Positions 49,330 through 61,789 are shown, counted from the first letter of the stretch. The stretch is 64,000 nt of DNA from Circinella umbellata (GCA_025093555.1 JAIWNF010000022.1:1-64000), one strand, 5' to 3'. A program made the numbers and translations. Notes: generated by a model from the letters alone, not told the origin.

Positions 49330-50215
49330 TTCATTTTTTTTATCTTTGGCCTTGATAACAATGGCTGGAATGTGTATTACACAAAGGAAGATATAAAGAA
49401 ATTGTACAAAGCTAGTGATATCACTCTTCCTGTTATCCCCGAAGCTTAATACAAAACGTTTAATGCATGTCATGAAGCTGTATCGAAAGTGATTGTTGAT
49501 GATAATGACAGCTAAGCATTAATAAAAAAAACCCGAGGTGCTTGGAAAGGGTGTGGCTGATCATTGCTGCAATAGGCCTTGGCTATTCATGATGAGGCAT
49601 AATCAAGACCGGGACGGAGGAAAGGCTTCTAATTCTTAAAATTTGTATCAATTTGACAAAGTTAAAGAAATCACAAGGAGTGGTTCAGAAATGGACTACG
49701 GTCACCGCTCCCCATTGTATAGCGAGCAGGGATAATGGTAATTCGGTATAACGATATTTCAATATAAAAATATGTTAAAAGCTTTTGAAGCAATTGGACA
49801 TATGCTTTAAAGATATTGCTACTGTCCAATGGTATGTTTTTTTTCTGCAAAGTAGCTTATACCGTAGTGAACATTGTTACCAAACGTTTTGTGTGCTGAT
49901 ATATATAGAGATTGCACATAGATGACAATATTTATGCTTGGCAATGCTGATCATGGAGTGGCCTCAACCATATATATATATATATATGACCAGCATCGTT
50001 TTGTGCACCCAGACATGATAGTCATGAATGATTGTTTTGAAATGGTATATGGCGAATGTAGGAAAGAAGATTGCGGGGGGGGGGCAGAAACAACGAAGAA
50101 CTGGTGGAACAAAATCTGCATATGCCAAAGATTTTGAAGGATATGTTCTGCCTTTCATATTAGAAGCAAAAATAAAGAACCCCTTGCTGGCTTACAACAC
50201 TAAATGAGAATAGTA
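49330..50215 (+). pseudogene. Decayed copy 3 of the unknown multi-exon family
   Basis: Reads LDNNGWNVYYTKEDIKKLYK, then ITLPVIPEA stop YKTFNACHEAVSKV, then damaged exons. The core exon remnant (about 49915-50150) contains HPDMIVMNDCFEMVYGEC and, before it, an (AT)n insertion that disrupts the frame. It ends near 50215, shortly before the Helitron tail remnant. Closest to copy 1 in the first exons. Confidence 0.75.
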
Positions 50216-50334
50216 AGTCGTCGACATAACATTTATATACGCTATACGTATGACCATTTTAAATACCAAGACATTCAAAAAGAAGGTTCCAAATCCGTTG
50301 CTATTATTAACTGGATCTAATAAATTTAAGAAGA

Positions 50335-51415
50335 GTGATGAGCCCCTACGCTGCGCTTCGGGTCATTCAATGGAAAACACGTCACAAGGGGGGTAAACCC
50401 CCCTGACCCCCCAAAAAGGCGCTTCGCGCCTGGTAGCGACGATGCCCAAGGCTGTATAATTGTTTTGTGAATTCAATCAAATAAAAAATAACCTGTATTA
50501 GTATAATAAGATGTCTTTACGATTGAATAATAGCATTTTATTAAACAAATAGCAAAAAAATTAAATAATATCGATGCTATGACTGTATACTTTACTACTG
50601 TGGTAATAATATAGTGACAATTACGTATTTTAGTTTTGTAATAACTACTGTCTTTACTACATAAAAAAAATCAAAAGGGAGTAGGTTGTTATTCATCGAT
50701 CAGAGAGTATAATATTATTTACTGACACATTAACAGGTTGTTCAAGAAATATCTGGAATTTGATAAAAAATGAACAAAATATATAAAAGTAGGGTTGATC
50801 TTATCGAATTTTTACAAAAGTACGTAAGGGTTATTGTTGAAAGAAGCATTAATAGTTTAAGATAAATGGATTCAATGTGTAAAAAGTCATTGTGAAAATG
50901 AAGGAGAAGGTGGAAGAGAAGAGGGAGAGAATATTTCATGATAGTCGACATGTTTTGTAATAAGGTGATGAGCTTGCCTATCCTAATTAGTCATTATAAA
51001 CAAATTCCTGTACGTAATCTGTAACGCGTGAAAATGTAATGTAAAACTGAACATCTGAAAACATTTGACCAGGAAGATATACATCAACATGTGTTAATGG
51101 TTGACCTTGCGATTAATTTATACTAAGACAGAAAGCAAGTTTAAGTGGAAATTATTCTCAATATACTTCACATGGTAACCCAGAAGATTGTGAAGAGTTG
51201 GTAAGTTTAATACGCGGTAGATGAAAGCGATTACTAGCATGCATTCAAGGTATAATTCTGGCTCCTATGAAGTGAGAAAGCATGTTTCTGGAAATTAATT
51301 TTGTTTTGTTACAAAGACTTTCTGCTGGAATCAAGAATAACAGGCCGTTTAAATCTTGGATGAAGCCAATGGGTTGGAAATTCTATCAAATTTAAACAAA
51401 ATATAAAAGAAAAGT
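50335..51415 (-). pseudogene. Helitron 3'-tail remnant: helicase C-terminus plus GC-rich end
   Basis: The minus strand from 51415 reads FPTHWLHPRFKRPVILDSS, CNKTKLISRNML, GARIIP, then LAFCLSIN stop SQGQPLTHVDVYLPGQM and FYITFSRVTDYVQ. This matches in order the intact Helitron's PHNLKLKVGCPIMLLRNLD, NGTRLIV, LAFSMTINKAQGQTF and YVAMSRV. Downstream, 50335-50460 is a GC-rich tract alignable with the intact Helitron's 3' end (ATGAGCCCCT, GCTTCGGGTCATT, GGGGGGT..CCCCCCT, GATGCCCAA). It is cut at its right by the pogo-like element at 51423. Confidence 0.75.
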
Positions 51416-51422
51416 GGTTATA

Positions 51423-52130
51423 CAGAGGAACCCCATTAATTTCATATTCGTTAACTTTCACATCCTCATTATTTTCACTGAAATCCAGGGAATGGAAAAT
51501 TTGACATAATAAAATCTTCACATTCTCATTTATTTCACTTTTATTATAAGCAGGGAGGTTGAAACCTCATGTAATGGGAGTACTATGAGCACTTATGAAT
51601 ATATATTATACAGCACATTGATTTTATTGTATTACGTAATAGTCTTTGAAGATACGTAATTGTATTAAGATAAGCATTTTCTCGTCTAAGAAATATATAT
51701 CAGCCAAACAACTTATTTTGAGGTGTAACACATTTTAGCATTTCGCGTTCTTAAGGATCTTTATATTTAATGGGGTCAAAACTGATTGATTTCTATATGT
51801 TTCCTGAATTGACTTTTATCAACTATTCAGTATCTTAAAATTACTTTCTTACGTAGTCACTATCATATGACTAGTAAATAGTAGAAAAAGATAATTATAT
51901 GTAACACCACATTGGTGAAGAATACGTAATAAAAGTGTGTATTTATACATACTACTTTTCCTGAATAGCACTTGACTTTTTGTGAGATTATGAAAACTAC
52001 GTATTTACATTATTATATGAGCACATTACAGGACAATAAAAGTTTCACAGTACGTATTACAAAAGAAAAGGTAACATAAATAACTAAGTTCACTAATTAG
52101 TAACTATATATTTTGCAATAAAAAGCACAA
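51423..52130. mobile_element. Pogo/Tigger-like non-autonomous element, left part
   Basis: Begins CAGAGGAACCCCATTAATTT after TA and is alignable for about 700 bp with 54181-54850, including CAGGGAGGTTGAAACCTCAT and GACTTTTATCAACTATT. The right terminus was not found: similarity stops near 52130. It sits inside the decayed Helitron helicase. Confidence 0.7.
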
Positions 52131-53514
52131 CATATGTGATACGTACTACTCAGATGGTTGTTATTCACAAAAACTGTACTTGTTGTACAATAGGTATAAA
52201 TTAACTAAAGTTTCTTTTCTTCTTTCGCGTCTTTCATGTTTCAAAAAGTAATGACGATTACCCTTACACAATAGTATGATAATCTTTACATGTGGGAAGT
52301 CATTAAAGTATGCAGGAAATATGTGCACATATATTCAAATATCTATTTTGAAAGCATTTTATACTTAACGAAATATCATGTTTATATTCAGAATTATACT
52401 CAAATATACAATGAAACTCACTACAATTTCATATGCTTCCCAAAAGATGTTTTGCATAACCCAAATCAAATCCACATTTGACGAAGTAGTTATATCGTGT
52501 ATGATTTCTCTTGTATGGTACTTTATCTCTCAAGACGTAATAATTTTTGTTTTATTTAATGTCCCAGTGAACACAGTATCAGGTTTGACATATTTGTTCG
52601 GGACAGTTCATATAAAATATATAAGAGGAGAAAAACACAGCTGCAGTGACAGGAAAAGGTCTGGGTAGAAATATAGCGAGTACTACTTAGTTGGTGATCA
52701 GATAAGAGAGGATACAAAAGGAAAAAGTTTTTTTCTTATACCAGGGAAGTCAAGAAAAAGTGGTAAGTATCTATAAGTGATTAAAGTGGTTAGTCCGGCT
52801 CAGGAGGAGCGGGATCAGTCCATAAGACGAAAGTTTGGCTAGGGTTGCTGTCGATATATTGTTATAGACTTTATGTGGGGTGCTGGTGGATATCTAATTC
52901 TGCTGTAAAGATATGTATTTTGGAACAATTATCCAAAAGATGAAAATAGTACACTGTGTTGACCGCCATTGATAAATCACTATCCGCATGAATAACAGAA
53001 GTAAGCCACAAAAATAGAGGTGCAAGGCCCTGGGCAAGTGGGATCGAATTTACCTTCATTGCGACGACAAGAAAACAAACGTGAATCAGAAATCTACAAG
53101 GAATGAGTTACAATCCAGCCTAATCCAACCGAGATATCATCCTTCTTATACTTATTAGTCAATCTGATCCCGCGAAAATATAATTCAAAATGAGAGTATA
53201 TAGTTCTTTCGAAATAAACTTACCCCAGGCCTAATGTATCTATGATCATACAATTACCAGGTTGGCAGTATATGACAATCAAAAAATAAAATAACTATAT
53301 TGCTATTTGTTATCATGTAGTCTAATATCCATCATAACACTCGCTCCCTCCTCTTTTATGTACATAACGTACCATTGTAGGTTTTTAATGTGTTTAATAG
53401 AAGGGAAAAACAACCTACACAATATCCAACTACTATAATACAAAATTGGTATAATAAAAATATTAAAATGTTATAATAATAGCATACTGAAAATATTAGC
53501 AAACAAAAACTGGT
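52131..53514. other. Repeat-rich region without recognised gene
   Basis: No supported gene. Parts of 53250-53420 (ggcagtat, a cactcgctccctcctcttttatgtacataa-like tract, tttaatgtgtttaat) resemble 57700-57840, so both are diverged copies of one repeat. Open frames here lack motifs. Confidence 0.35.
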
Positions 53515-53814
53515 TGGTGATCATCACAGATATACCTAGTCAAGACGTCTTACCCTAGAATCACACCAAATGGTGGTCATCACAAATATACCTAGTCTTA
53601 AGACGTCTTACCCTAGATTCACACCATTAAATAGCGCAGTCATAGCTGACCATCAAAGATCAGTCCATGCCCACTCGGAAGTTCCATTGATACATAAAGG
53701 CTAGTGGTCATCACAAATATGCCTAGTCTTAAAAGACGTCTTACCCTAGATTCACACCAAATGGTGGTCATCACAAATATGCCTAGTCTTAAGACGTCTT
53801 ACCCTAGATTACCA
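53515..53814. repeat. 58-bp tandem repeat, four units in two pairs
   Basis: Units begin at about 53515, 53571, 53704 and 53762 and read TGGTGGTCATCACAAATAT, then GCCTAGTCTTAAGACGTCTT and ACCCTAGATTCACACC. The second and third are separated by about 75 bp of other sequence. Each unit contains the palindrome AAGACGTCTT. Confidence 0.85.
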
Positions 53815-54180
53815 CCTTTAAATATCAAAATGGCCCATCCTTTGAGTAAAAGTATTAAAAAAAAAAATAAAAAGAAAAAATGAGAAACTTAGCTTCATGG
53901 GTTGCCAGGTAAAAAGAAAAATTATGAAAAGGGCAAGAAAAAAAAGAAACGTCGCCAAGGTCCGCCACATATCTATTGTAAAATCCGCAGCGACGAATTG
54001 GGGCACGGATACCATAAGCGGGGCCGACGGATTTAATTATATTGAAATTTGGCTGAAGCGAAGCTGAGGTAAACTTTTAAAGACTTATTATATTAAAACA
54101 CTCCTATCATGTAACTATATGTCGTGTTTTATTGAAAGAGGGGAGATGTATATAATATATGATAAAAAAAAGTAATAATA

Positions 54181-55218
54181 CAGAGGAACACCGTTAATTT
54201 CATATTCGTTAGCTTTCACATTCTCATTATTTTCACAGAAACTCAGGGAATGGAAAAATTGACATAATAAAATCTTCACATTCTCATTTATTTCACTTTT
54301 ATTGTAAGCAGGGAGGTTGAAACCTCATGTAATGGGAGTACTTATATATAGTATACATTGATTTTATTGTATTACGTAATAGTCTTTGAAGATAATTGTA
54401 TTAAGATAAGCATTTTCTCGTCTAAAAAATATATATCAGCCAAACAACTTATTTTGAGGTTTAGCACATTTTAGCATTTCGCGTTCTTAAGGATCTTTAT
54501 ATTTAATGGGGTAAAAACTGCTTGATTTCTATATGTTTCCTGAATTGACTTTTATCAACTATTTAATATCTTAAAATTACTTTCTTAGTCACTATCATAT
54601 GACTAGTGAATAGTAGAAAAAGATAATTATATGTAACACCACATTGGTGAAGAATACGTAATAAAAGTGTGTGTTTATACATACTACTTTTCCTGAATAA
54701 CACTTGACTTTTTGTGAGATTATGAAAACTACGTACTTCCATTATTATATGAGCACATTACAGGACAATAAAAGTTCCACAGTAGTACGTACACAAAGGA
54801 AAAAGAAACACAAATACCAACAAAGTTCGACTCACTAATTAGTAATGTATATCTTTTACAATAGAAAGTACAACATATGGAATATACAGTAATCATATAC
54901 TTAGCAGGACTGTTGTGGTGTACTGCTGTATATGTTTTCCTGTGTAATATTAAGCTTAGTTCATATAAAAATCTAATATATGATGCTTCTGTGCAAGGCA
55001 TAAAAATGTATCTTATAGTAATGTACATGTTTGATTATTTTAAATTTAGCCTTATAAGAGAAATAAACAGCATTATATGTGCTATGCATATACGTACGCA
55101 GTATCTCTTAATATCATTAGAAGTAATTAACTATATATAGTCCCGATGACTTTCACATCCCCTTTATTTTCACACCAAAAATGGGAGATGTAAGTTTGAA
55201 ATTAATGGGGTTCCTCTG
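54181..55218. mobile_element. Complete pogo/Tigger-like non-autonomous element
   Basis: Left end CAGAGGAACACCGTTAATTT; right end reverse-complemented CAGAGGAACCCCATTAATTT. TA lies on both sides (54179-54180 and 55219-55220). Length 1038 bp. The left half matches 51423-52130. The frame at 54877-55140 has no transposase motif. Confidence 0.82.
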
Positions 55219-55670
55219 TAATTATTTTATTATCAATGTATTCATGGTAGACAAGGTATCGAATATCATTGTTAATGTATTCACAAATATGTGTTACAAA
55301 CTACAGCTGGACAGATTAAAAAAGCAGTACGTACGAAATTATGAACGATGAGAACAAATGTATTTTTTTAAAGTACCTATAGTAAAAGAAAAGTAGAAGA
55401 TCTCTTATACATGTATGGGTGCACTTTAAAATTCGAACAGTAAGTTGTTGTTTGATACATAACCTTCTGTAATAATAATGATAATAATGATATAAATAAT
55501 AAAACGTCAACAATTTTGAATTGACCATCGTTTTTTCTCTTTTCAGCCTTTGTCATTCATTTGCGACATGGGACGGAACATATTCAAAAAGAAAACAAAC
55601 TTTCTGACGAAGAACTTAATGAAATATGTAAAGAATTTTCACGAAAAAGAAAAACCTCAGATTAGGGATT
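55219..55670. other. Intergenic with a possible orphan 3' exon
   Basis: After a good acceptor (cttttcag at 55541-55548) the plus strand reads FVIHLRHGTEHIQKENKL and KEFSRKRKTSD to a TAG overlapping the repeat at 55671. It could be the last exon of a lost gene; the basic end recalls the KKRKTSE end of the gene at 60735. No partner exons found. Confidence 0.25.
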
Positions 55671-55743
55671 CTCACGCTTCAATTCGGTTTGGGTCCTTCA
55701 GATAATCGAATCGAACCGTGATGAACCGAGGAACTGATAGTAA
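55671..55743. repeat. GGTTCGGTTC-type short dispersed repeat, copy 2 (inverted)
   Basis: Starts ATTAGGGATTCTCAC and ends GAACCGAGGAACTGATAGTA, the reverse orientation of 43047-43182, with a shorter interior. Confidence 0.6.
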
Positions 55744-56140
55744 TTTAAAGTTTTCTAAGCATCCAACAAGTACAATTCGTGAATAAAAGCAAAAAAAAAA
55801 CACATTTTTAACTGAATTCCGTTTATTATTAAAAAAAAGCGAATTACTTTTTTTGAATGGAAAATGGAGGTGATACGTATGAAAGGGGATTGCACTTCTA
55901 TTGAAGTGGAAATAGTAACAGCAATTACGGATTGAATATTTTAGTCATGAAGATTTTTTTTAATAAAGATTGTCATATTATATGGGAGATAGAAAATTAC
56001 TGTTGCTACATTCATTAAGTAGTATTTAGCAAAAACAATATGTAATACTGTAACAACCGTATGTAAATGGAAGAAATAGAAGTAGTGTTGCTGGTTCCGT
56101 ACGTAAAAGAAAATAATGGCTGTATCAATTGAAAGAAAAA

Positions 56141-56195
56141 CAGAGGAACCCCGCTAATTTCAAACTTGTATCTCCTATTTTGGTGTGAAAATGCT
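56141..56195. repeat. Solo right end of a pogo/Tigger-like element
   Basis: CAGAGGAACCCCGCTAATTT followed by CAAACTTGTATCTCC, matching the reverse complement of the right end at 55218. No partner terminus nearby and no flanking TA, so it is a truncated fragment. Confidence 0.6.
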
Positions 56196-57059
56196 GTACG
56201 TATCATACCTAGTTGATTTATCGTCTCAATTCTTTGACAATTATATGTAAGAGGATTTCAGATGGTGGTAGAGTATGATAAGTAGATTATTGCAGTTGAA
56301 TAAATAATAATACGTACATAAGAATACTAATTAAACATTTTTTTAGTACACAGGAAATAATTAGACTGGTTTATTTTTTCAAACTCTTGTTTTCAAAGGG
56401 AGTGTCGAAATACAGGTCGTTTGATATTTAATGTGAAGCTTCTGATCAGTCCTCATGTTTGTGATTTTCTCTAAATTACTTGCATGATTAAATAAGAGAA
56501 TGGATAGGGCGCGCCAATTTCGACCCGGAATCTTAATAGCATGACGCCCCCTTCGCTTACCCTTCTTTTCTTAGACTACAGTATCTAAAATCTTCACAAT
56601 CTCAATAACAATTATTAAAATATACTTATTTAACGTATTGTACCAACTGAACATATAATTACTTTCTCTTCTACCCATAAAATATACTCCAAAATCGCCG
56701 AAGCAAAAAATACAAAGGAACGCTAATATAAAAAAAAAAATATAAAGAAGTCAATGCTAAAGGAGCGAACCAGTATGGCATAGATCAAAAATGATACTAA
56801 ATGTGGCCCTATATTTATGATAATAGATTATGTTTGTGTCAGAAAGGAGAGAAATTACAATTTAAAACAAGCGGAGTTATCAGAGCGGATGCATGCATAA
56901 TGTACATACACATGAACAGGAATAGATATAAAGTTTATCTCAGTATATCTAATAGAGACATCTGCTACTTATTTATCATTATATATAGAAAAATGAATAT
57001 AGTATTGTTCTAGATTATATGTTTTTGTTTCCTATATCAGTATTATTCAACAGTCCTTA
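56196..57059. other. Intergenic, no gene recognised
   Basis: AT-rich. Short frames (such as 56801-57013) lack motifs. Confidence 0.3.
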
Positions 57060-57157
57060 AAAAAATTGAGCTGGTTTGATTTATACTCACTTTCACACCT
57101 TCTTATTGTCCCGAAAAATAAATCAGAGTGAATTTTTTTTATTAAGGGGTTCAACTG
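57060..57157. repeat. Diverged end of a pogo/Tigger-like element
   Basis: Reverse-complemented: CAGTTGAACCCCTTAATAAA and, further in, GGTGTGAAAGTGAGT, similar to the right end of the 54181 element (GGTGTGAAAATAAAGG). TA follows at 57158-57159. Confidence 0.5.
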
Positions 57158-57159
57158 TA

Positions 57160-58206
57160 TTCATAATGGAATAAAGATTGTGACCACAATTATAACATAC
57201 ATGACACATAAAGGAAAGAGAAGCAGATTGAAAGGCAATTGAGAGGGTGGATATGTCGTTTGGAACTATGAAAAAGTATACTCTTGCTGAAGGCTTGAAC
57301 CATTTTGGGAAAATCGACGTTAAGGTAAGTAGCATGAAGCAGTCATTAAAGTTAAAGCAGTATTTATAAAACAATCATTCCAATCCTCCTTCAATACAGC
57401 TATAGGCGGAAACCTCGAAGTTAGCAACGGAAAACAATTTGTGGGCCAAAAATGTGATAACAGTAAAACGAACTTGGGTAAGAAATTTCCAAGGCGCGAA
57501 CACAAACCTGACACGGTGACATCATCTGCAATTTAGTCCAACTCAACCAAGCTATAATCCATAATTTACCTTGTTAGTTGATCAAGAAAAAATTCGAATG
57601 AAGATCAAGAAAAATATTCGAATGAAGATCCACTGAAACGAATGGCTCTTTTAATTATTCGTACCCAAACCATCGTATTTATAGTCATAACTTTATCTAC
57701 TCGGCAGTATACATCGATGTTATCATTATTTGCTTCTAAATAGCTTTCTTTGATAATAGCACCCATTCCCTTCTAGTATGTACATAGCTTACCATTATCA
57801 TCGTTTTAAGTGTGTTTATTGAAAGAATAAAAACTAATACTAAATCATTTACACTAAAAAATATAAAGTAAAGTTATTAGAATGGGAGTTCAACAAAAAT
57901 ATTGAAGTAATTAATTATAAGTAATTCAGGAAAAATCGCAAGCATCAGGACTCATCAGAAGTTCCACGTTGAATAACAAACGGCCTATCTTTCGAAGTTC
58001 CCTTGATACCAATTGGCCTATCCTTGTAAACAAGATTTTGAAAAAAAAAAAAAAAAAAAAAAAAAGATCTGTAGATGAGTTATTTTCTGTGTATTGTAAT
58101 AAGACCACTAGCTTTTATTACGTGACGACTAATTATTATTTTCAAAGCCAGCAACCTTGAAAAAAACCGCGTGGTGACATTTATGTTTCTCATGTCAACG
58201 TTAACC
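57160..58206. other. Intergenic, diverged repeat, upstream of the intact unknown-family gene
   Basis: Contains the diverged counterpart of 53250-53420 (about 57700-57840), a poly-A run of about 23 bases at 58040-58064 and probably the promoter of the gene starting at 58207. Confidence 0.3.
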
Positions 58207-60735
58207 ATGGCAACGCACAATTCAGATACTGAAAAGCACAGAAACAAATGTCGTCAAGGTATTTTAGTAACTTGTAAAAAAGTTTATGAAAAAAAAATCT
58301 CATACTTAAAACAAAATTGACAATTGATCAAAACCAAATGCACTATTTAACTGTAATAGAAATTGAGAAGTATATTAAGGAACGTCACAGCAATGATATT
58401 GCATTTGGTTCTTTTATATCGGAAAACAACGCGTTTGTTACTGAAAATTCCTATGGGTTATCTGATTATAAGAGCTTCTGGACAAGTTTGTTCGGAGAAG
58501 TAGTCGCAGCGCTTAATGTTAAAACGGTAAAAAGAAAAAAGGCTAGTTGAGTTTAGAAAACTATGAAACAAAAACTAACTTACAACACAACTATGCATCA
58601 GGTACGAGCTCGTATCAATTGGGGATTGTTGGAAGAAAGCATCAATGGTGAAGATGAAGCAGCTTGCTCAACTCCGAAGCTAGCATCAACATCTAGCAAG
58701 AAGGTAAAGCACTATACAAGCCTAACATTCTACTATACTTGTACAGGATTTGGCAATCACTTCCAGACACCACTCTCAATTTTTCCGCTTATAAGAGTAA
58801 TTTTGTTTGTTTGTGAGAGGATTTCTTTTACGCTTGATATATGTCGTTTTTATTCGCTTATGATGAAGAAGTTTATTCACCATGGTAGTACTTTTTTTCC
58901 ACTGATGATGAATAATTATTTTTCGCTTTGGAGCACTTGGTCAATCCCATGAAAGCAGGTGTATCATATACGAAAACAATTTTGAGCTCTATTCGAAACT
59001 CCCGCTTTTATCAGTTGTGTAGATATCCAAGCTTCACAAGTGAATTTTCTTAGTCTTTAAAAGCGAAAAAATATTGAGAGTTGTGTCCCGAAATGAATGT
59101 GAAAAGCTGTATCTTGCTTTTTTCTAGACGCTAAGTTATAATTGCCTATAGTCAACCGATTCCAAAAAAAGTGTCTCCGCACTATTGACAGTTGACCAGG
59201 TGAATAGTTTTAAAGAGAAGTTTGCGTCCATGAAAGATGAAGAAAAATGGATGATTGACGGTGACTTCATTGAAAACAAAATGTTTGAGTATGGCTTAAC
59301 TTTGAGCCATGAACAGTAAGTGTTGACCCTTGAACACTCAATATTGACCCATGATACGTACTGTGGTTAATATTTTATTTTCAACTCAATTTACGTATAA
59401 AAACTTAGCTCTGTCCATTCGTTTATCTTGGATCTTGAAGACACCTGCTGGGAAAATGTTTTTTCTTCGTCACAGCTTGAGTATTTGAAGAAACATAAAT
59501 GTGAACCGCTTCCAACTGCTTCAAGCGAAGTGCTCGATTTTTTCCATTTGTTTCAAAAGAAAGTATGTACAGTATGGTCTACTTCAGGATTGAATAATCG
59601 CTTTATTATTTTAGTACTGAGAATTTTTATTGTCATTTATTGTATAGCACGATATAAATGATTTATTAAGAACAGCATGGGAGGCTGGACCATACTACCA
59701 GGATTCTCAATTTGATGTCCAATGGGCACAGCGCACTATGATTGATTTGCTGACAGCTTACAAGTACAATATCATTGAACAAATTGCAACAAGCAATTCA
59801 GAAAAGGACTTAATCACCAGAATCTGGAGGTTAATTGATACAGTATTCGATAACACTAGTGTTATCGCTACAAGGTATATTGTTTTTTATAGTTATCATA
59901 TATTTCAACGCTTTTTTATATTTATATACTTGATCTCATGACGACATATCATTAATTTACAAAAGAAACGACAAGGCATGTGTTGCAACTGCGGAACGAC
60001 TTAACGCAGGTCGCACCATATCAGGAAACGGGGCGAACGGATGGGTAACAGGTTGGAAACCTGATCTTTTATTGACCAAGCAAGAAATTGAATATGGTGT
60101 AGCAGAACACGGGGGGTATGATGAGGCTTGTGCTGGAAGGAAGGAGTTGTTTGAAAAGTGGTTGAAGTTACCGAAGTTAATTAAAGACATGTTCTGTCGA
60201 GCGGCACGCAAGGTCAATTACGAAAAAGAATATATGCGGGAGTTAAAAATCGCTGGCTTTTGCCATAATCGTAAGTAAAGAGATTTCTCTTGCATGTAGT
60301 TTTGACATTGATTTCTAATACATATCAAATATTTAGATTTACGTGTGTCCCTTGTAATGATGGATTGCCCCGAAGGCTACGTGTGCAGACTAACACGAAC
60401 CAGAGACTATGAAATACCTTTGGCAATTCCACAAATTTCAAAGCGACTTATACCAATACTCAAATTAGTTTTGGGCGCAAAGGTATTTTTTACTCATTGA
60501 TGCTTTGATATTTGTGTCTTACTGATAACCCTTTTTACTATAGGCAATGATTTTAAAAAATGTTTTTTTGTTGGAATTTGGTCCCGAAAAACAATCGGAT
60601 GATGAGCTTTCTGAAGAGCCATGTTTCATCGTTCATGAACAAAGCACAAGCTCACAAATCTTTTTACCTACATCTTTAAATTCATCCGCTTCTCAGAGCA
60701 AAAAACGAAAAACTAGTGAAGGAACAGAAAATTAG
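58207..60735 (+). CDS. Intact member of an unknown multi-exon family, possible nuclease-like core
   Basis: Nine exons: 58207-58258, 58360-58526, 58602-58703, 59152-59315, 59409-59562, 59648-59874, 59966-60270, 60337-60482, 60544-60735. They give 502 aa with every junction in phase. The start has a good context (accATGgca). Blocks conserved in the four broken copies: VNSFKEKFASMKDEEKWMI; VHSFILDLEDTCW; LITRIWRLIDTVFDNTSV; then the core ATAERLNAGRTISGN, GWKPDLLLTKQEIEYGVAEH, LPKLIKDMF; then MMDCPEGYVCRL. The core pattern (K/R)PD..(L/V)..., a downstream E, then (A/R)E.G resembles PD-(D/E)XK nuclease-like domains of other Mucorales families, but the final Lys is not conserved; this is tentative. 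The C-terminus is basic (SQSKKRKTSEG), as in nuclear proteins. The 448-bp third intron is long for the region. Function unknown. Confidence 0.7.
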
Positions 60736-61789
60736 TACGTATGAAGAACACCAATCTGTATTTTCAACCAATCATAAACACATGGTATATCAGTATATAT
60801 ATCCAGTAATATTATTACACTTTGTCTTTTCGTTCATATACCATTTACTTTCTTATTCTCCCCTTTGTTGTTTCTCTCTCACTTCCTCTCTCCACATGCC
60901 TTTTTTTTGCCACTTTAAAAAAAACACAATGGCGCATTATCTCCTTTGCTCCTTTATCTCCCCCTCTTGTTTTTTTTTATATTATGCTTTTCAACATACT
61001 TTATATATATATATATATATATATATAGCTTTTATTCATTGTCTCTTTCTTTTTTTTTCTCTCTCTCTCATATTTCTGTTTATATTCAACTATTATACAG
61101 TATATTTATTTATATACTTACATTATCCTCCCCCCTCATCAACTACCATTTTTTTTTATCTTTGTTATCGAAATTTCATTTATTCAATTTACAAATATCA
61201 GTTCTTTTTTTTGACTTGTTGACTATGGGGTATATAAATGGATGCGTATTGATAACGAACAAAATGTGGTCAAACGGATTACGTATATATTGTTTACGTA
61301 ATGAATATAAAGCTATATAGTTTTTAATAAGACTATTGTTTCATAACTGAATCAAGCAAAAAGTTGTTGATACTTGAAGTTACGACATTCCATGCATATA
61401 TTTAGTTTGTTTGAATTGATATTATTGATATTGATCCAGTTATATCTAACATTAGAAACCTGTTATACAGCTCAGAGCTGTTATATTTATCTTTTCGGCC
61501 TATAAATAATACCCTTGGAAAATAACAGCTCATGATTTATTAATTCTCTTTACCATTGTTGGATTAATCAAATTTATGCCACTCCTACTTTGCTTTTTAA
61601 ACTCCTCTATTTAAGTATAGAGTAGTAATATGCAAAAAAAAAAGCGTAATCATCTCTTTTATTTATTTACTTTTACTACAACACTGTTAAAACTTTTGAT
61701 TCATGAATCCATTATTATAAAGTCGACTGAAAAAAACTCTAACGGATCTGTAGATCTCAGACCGTTTATAATACGGATTGTGCCAAGAT
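60736..61789. other. Intergenic, pyrimidine-rich, with (AT)n microsatellite
   Basis: A T/C-rich tract (about 60815-61180) includes (AT)n at about 61000-61027. The long open frames here are low-complexity (I/Y/F/S) and not genes. Confidence 0.4.

Noticed and set aside
52290..52668. Two overlapping plus-strand frames
   Set aside because: No motif, no paralogue, composition of translated AT-rich DNA.
53515..53814. CRISPR-like array
   Set aside because: Repeats are contiguous, without unique spacers of equal length, in a eukaryotic genome; it is a tandem repeat.
53818..54015. Minus-strand hydrophobic frame
   Set aside because: Translates a poly-T tract; no supporting exon.
54877..55140. Plus-strand frame MEYTVIIYLAGLLWC...
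   Set aside because: Lies wholly inside a non-autonomous element and has no transposase feature; chance frame.
58040..58064. Poly-A run as the tail of a retroposon
   Set aside because: No LINE or SINE body or target duplication could be recognised next to it.
60716..61320. Long overlapping open frames of up to 168 codons
   Set aside because: They translate T/C-rich and (AT)n sequence into I, Y, F, S and P runs; no homology-like pattern or splice partner.
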